DNA from: Ricinus communis | Taxonomy: Eukaryota; Streptophyta; Magnoliopsida; Malpighiales; Euphorbiaceae | Direction of reading: 5' to 3' | Length of the DNA: 64,000 nt | NCBI RefSeq assembly: GCF_019578655.1 | Contig: NC_063261.1 | Location: 21,763,626 to 21,827,625 of the forward strand | In this document: in pieces, positions 60,687-64,000 of the stretch | Numbering within the stretch: position 1 is the first letter of the stretch | Layout of the letters: each line of letters opens with the position of its first letter | Translations under genes and position numbers: made by a program | Notes under the pieces: generated by a model | Told to the model about the DNA's origin: nothing | Database searches by the model: none | Seen by the model: the letters and a program-made list of their open reading frames with translations, nothing else

Positions 60687-63600
60687 GTAAAGTAGCCCTG
60701 CGTGCGGGTGCAGACCAACCGAGTTGAAGCCGAGATTTGGCTTGACCGGTTTATTATCCATTAATAAAAAAATTAACTTAATATTTAATTTAAATGAGTT
60801 TAATAATATGATAAATTAAGAGTTAATTACTCAATTCATATGTTCAAAAGGTAAATTATTCATTACAACAATTATAACGCATTTATAACTTTATCCATTA
60901 AACTATTATAAGTAAAAATATATAAATATTATATTCAAACATCAAATATTAATTTTTATAATTTATGAGTTTATGTAACAAATTGGTTTATGAATCCAGA
61001 TTTATTTAATTTTAGCTTAAAACAATTATTAAATAAAATCAAATGAGTTTTTATTAAACTAGTCCTCCATGTTGGGCACAATTTTAGTTCGTGGTGAATG
61101 TGAGTTTGTTTGTTCCTATTTGTAATTACTCATGATAAGTATAATTGTTAGTCTAAATGGGTTTTATCGAATTATTTTGATCATTATCATATAAAATAAT
61201 TTCTTAATATACATTAAATTTAAATTTCATATTTATGCATGATAACGAATTAATAAAAAAATACATAGATAATACATGATTTTTATTTAAATAGAAAAAG
61301 AAAATATACAAGTCGCAGCATATCGCTATTCATAATTATCACATTTAAAAATTAGTGAATAAATTTTCCTTTTCAACAATCATAAATATTGAAAGATAAT
61401 GTTTGGATTTAAAATATTATTTAAATGAATATATACATATATATACATATTGGAGTTAAATCTATGGATATGAAGATGATTATTTCTAATAAGTTAATAA
61501 GTCAAATTACAAATTCTAGATCGTATGCATAATTAAATGCCACTTGTATCTTACAAGTCAGTCAATATTTTATCTCTTAAGAATAAGACATTCACATGTA
61601 TACAAGTTCATTAGCAAAATGTGTCTCCATAGCACTCTTATTTGTTGATTATATCATGGTTTCTAATCATATTTGGTAATTCTCCAATTCCTTTTCCTAT
61701 TTTTTTCATTTTCTTAAAATTTAACAGCATTAATATCGATAGTGGTGACTTGGCAATTGATTTTTGTTCGTGAAAACTATATATATAAGAATTTTATATT
61801 TTTCTGTCGTAAATAGTTTTTCTTTTAAATATTTATTAATAGTAAAAAAATAAAATACAATAAAAATTAATTTTCATATATTTAACTTTATTTAGTCGGT
61901 GAAAAGACCAATTAATCAGAATCTGAAATAAGCAGTTTTTTTTTTTAATTAGTGTCCCATTATTAAGAAGCTTAAACTATAAATTCTTAACAATTTAAAA
62001 ATCTAATTATGCTTAAAAATAATTCAAAGATTAATCCGCTTGTCACATTAAAATTAGGTTAAAAATCTTGTTCTAAAAATAATATTTACATAACGGTTGG
62101 AGCAGGTAGGAGCAGCGATTGTTAATGCTAAGCAGTGGCAAACTGTTGGCTTGTTGTATGGAAAGCAGTGTGCCTCTGCTGGTAGGACCAGGTTCGGGCT
62201 TACAAGAAAAGGATGCTGCCTCTTTTTCTTTTTCCTTTTTCTTTTTTTAAATTTTAATTTGGTGTCTCTTATCGAGGCAATATATTTATAATATATATAT
62301 GGTAATGCTCGTAAATATTAGCAAATTATATAATTAAGGATCTGTGTATTACCGAAATTAATTATATAATAATGTGAGGAATGATATAATCTTGCTAAGC
62401 TTTCGAAAAGAGGAGACAACGAGTCATGGGCAACACTAATCTTTTAATATATTATTATTTTATTCGAAACATATAATCAATAATAAATTATGCGACAAAA
62501 TGTAATCAAATTCTTCTTTTTTTTTATAATTATAAGTATTGATATTTAATTAATTTTATTCAAATTCAAAAAAATGCATCGAAAATGAAATTACATTAAG
62601 TATATGCAAATTAATTAGCAACGTGATTGGCGGAGTTTGAAAAATTATAATATTTTCATCACCAAATTGATAGCATCTTTGAATAGAATATGAAATGACA
62701 AAAGACATGCTTTTATTTTTTAAATAATTATTTTCTTTGGGTATTATCCATAAATAATGCTCCGTATATTTTCAAATTTCTTAATAACTGCATAATAAAA
62801 TCATTTGAATTCTAATTAACAATAGCATATAGTATAACACTACAGATGACTAATCTAATCAGACTGTTTTAATCATATAAATTGCTTGTTGTAAAAGGAG
62901 AGGGAGAAATAGAGAGCCTGTTAAATTATAAAAGGGGTCTTAATGTTAGGGTAGCTTTTATTTTTTTTATTCAATTTATGGCATAATTTAATGAAGTTGA
63001 AAGGGTTGGATGGTAAGATTAAAGTACTAAAAATATGGAAGTCTATTAGTATTAATTTAATATTATTAAAATGGTTCAAACTCAAATGATAAAAATATTT
63101 ACTTTTAAAAATGACAAATCATGAATTTAAATCATTTTTTACATTAAATGAATTATTAATGAAGTAAGTACCTGCATAAGTTAAATTTAAACTCGAGCTA
63201 TTTAGTAGCTCAACAATCTAAGTTTAAATTCTATAATAATTAACTTGATTAATTCATAAGTTGAATTGTATTTTTATATGCTAATCAAATTAAGACGAGT
63301 TGACTTTAAATATATTAAAAAATCAGATTTAATTTAATAATTCAAACTCAATTGAGTATAAGTTAGTTGAATTTGAATATAAATTCAATAATATTTTAAT
63401 TCAATTTAGCTCAACTTGGTTATATTTTTAGTAATTTTTTATTTTATTTTCTTAAAATCAAAGAGGTTAAATTTTTTAGCCCAACATTTGCCAATATTTT
63501 ATTTATAGCTTATGTATTTTAACAATTATTTAACATGAGTAGAATATCGTTTAAGAATTTATTTCACTAAAAGACTTACCTTACATTATATATTGATAAT

Positions 63601-64000
63601 AAAATAACAATAATATGATGAAAAACAGTCTTTCCTTACATTTTTTTTTTCGAAAGTAAAAAGAATGATTTGTGAGGAGCTTTAATTTAAAAAGAAAAAT
63701 AAGAAAAAGAAAAGAAAAGTGATAAAGATTATATCTAACCCTTTAAGCTTTATTCTTTGAGAAAATGACAGAAATTAAAAATTCATATCAATTTTTAAAA
63801 TTTAAATTAGAAATCTTTCAAATAAATATTAATTTTGTATTACGTTTGTATCAAAGTTTAACACAATTCACCCATAATCTCATTTTTCTAAAAGAAAAAT
63901 TTAAAGTTGTAATTATTAATTATCTCATTCTTTAAAAAAAAAAACTGAAATTACAATTATTAATTATATATATATATATATGATAAAATGATCTATATAA
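60687..64000. other. AT-rich right end of window, no gene seen
   Basis: After the oxygenase-like promoter the sequence is very AT-rich with no supported gene. A short GC-richer island at about 62094-62225 has an open frame on the + strand (62097-62291) but matches no protein I recognise. An (AT)n run lies at about 63966-63982. No tRNA, rRNA or element ends were recognised. Confidence 0.55.

Noticed and set aside
60624..60761. N-terminal extension of the oxygenase-like protein from the upstream ATG
   Set aside because: A TATA-like motif lies within it and the added sequence is not protein-like; treated as promoter and 5' UTR.
1..64000. tRNA or rRNA genes, CRISPR arrays, prokaryotic operons
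   Set aside because: No cloverleaf with both arms, no rRNA stretch and no spaced direct-repeat array was seen; the window is plant nuclear DNA.

Overview
This window is nuclear DNA from a flowering plant, most likely a eudicot. Genes are split by AT-rich GT..AG introns, the proteins are plant-type (TRICHOME BIREFRINGENCE-LIKE enzymes, a plant APC1), and both LTR retrotransposons carry primer sites matching plant initiator tRNA-Met. I cannot name the species from sequence alone. There is no sign of bacterial or viral operon structure.

Layout. (1) 1196-26309, + strand: a complete 37-exon gene for APC1, the scaffold subunit of the anaphase-promoting complex, 1815 codons plus stop by my splice model. 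Its 6.1 kb intron 15 holds an almost complete Ty1/copia element (11062-15997 with target duplication) in antisense. (2) 27232-53816, - strand: five tandem TBL genes, called TBL-A to TBL-E from left to right. All have the same five-exon structure with identical intron phases. A, C, D and E look intact (427, 436, 417 and 469 aa). TBL-B carries an in-frame TGA in exon 1, and its intron 4 is stretched to 8.1 kb by a decayed Ty3/gypsy element (31035-38329). (3) 57470-60623, - strand: a two-exon 2-oxoglutarate/Fe(II)-oxygenase-fold protein (389 aa) that lacks most of the usual metal and cosubstrate residues. The remaining spacers are AT-rich with simple repeats and possible SINE debris.

Function. 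APC1 is a nuclear/cytosolic cell-cycle ubiquitin-ligase subunit. The TBL proteins are predicted Golgi type II membrane enzymes that O-acetylate cell-wall polysaccharides, probably xylan or mannan. These neighbours do not form a pathway. The TBL array is a tandem-duplication family with two subgroups (A+B and C+D+E).

I found no convincing new biological system. The most notable points are two nested intronic retrotransposon insertions with clean target duplications, a 64-bp tandem repeat with a hairpin core inside the gypsy LTRs, the nonsense codon in TBL-B, a duplicated GT/GC splice donor in APC1, and the apparent pseudo-oxygenase. All exon borders come from reading the sequence and have not been tested against transcripts.
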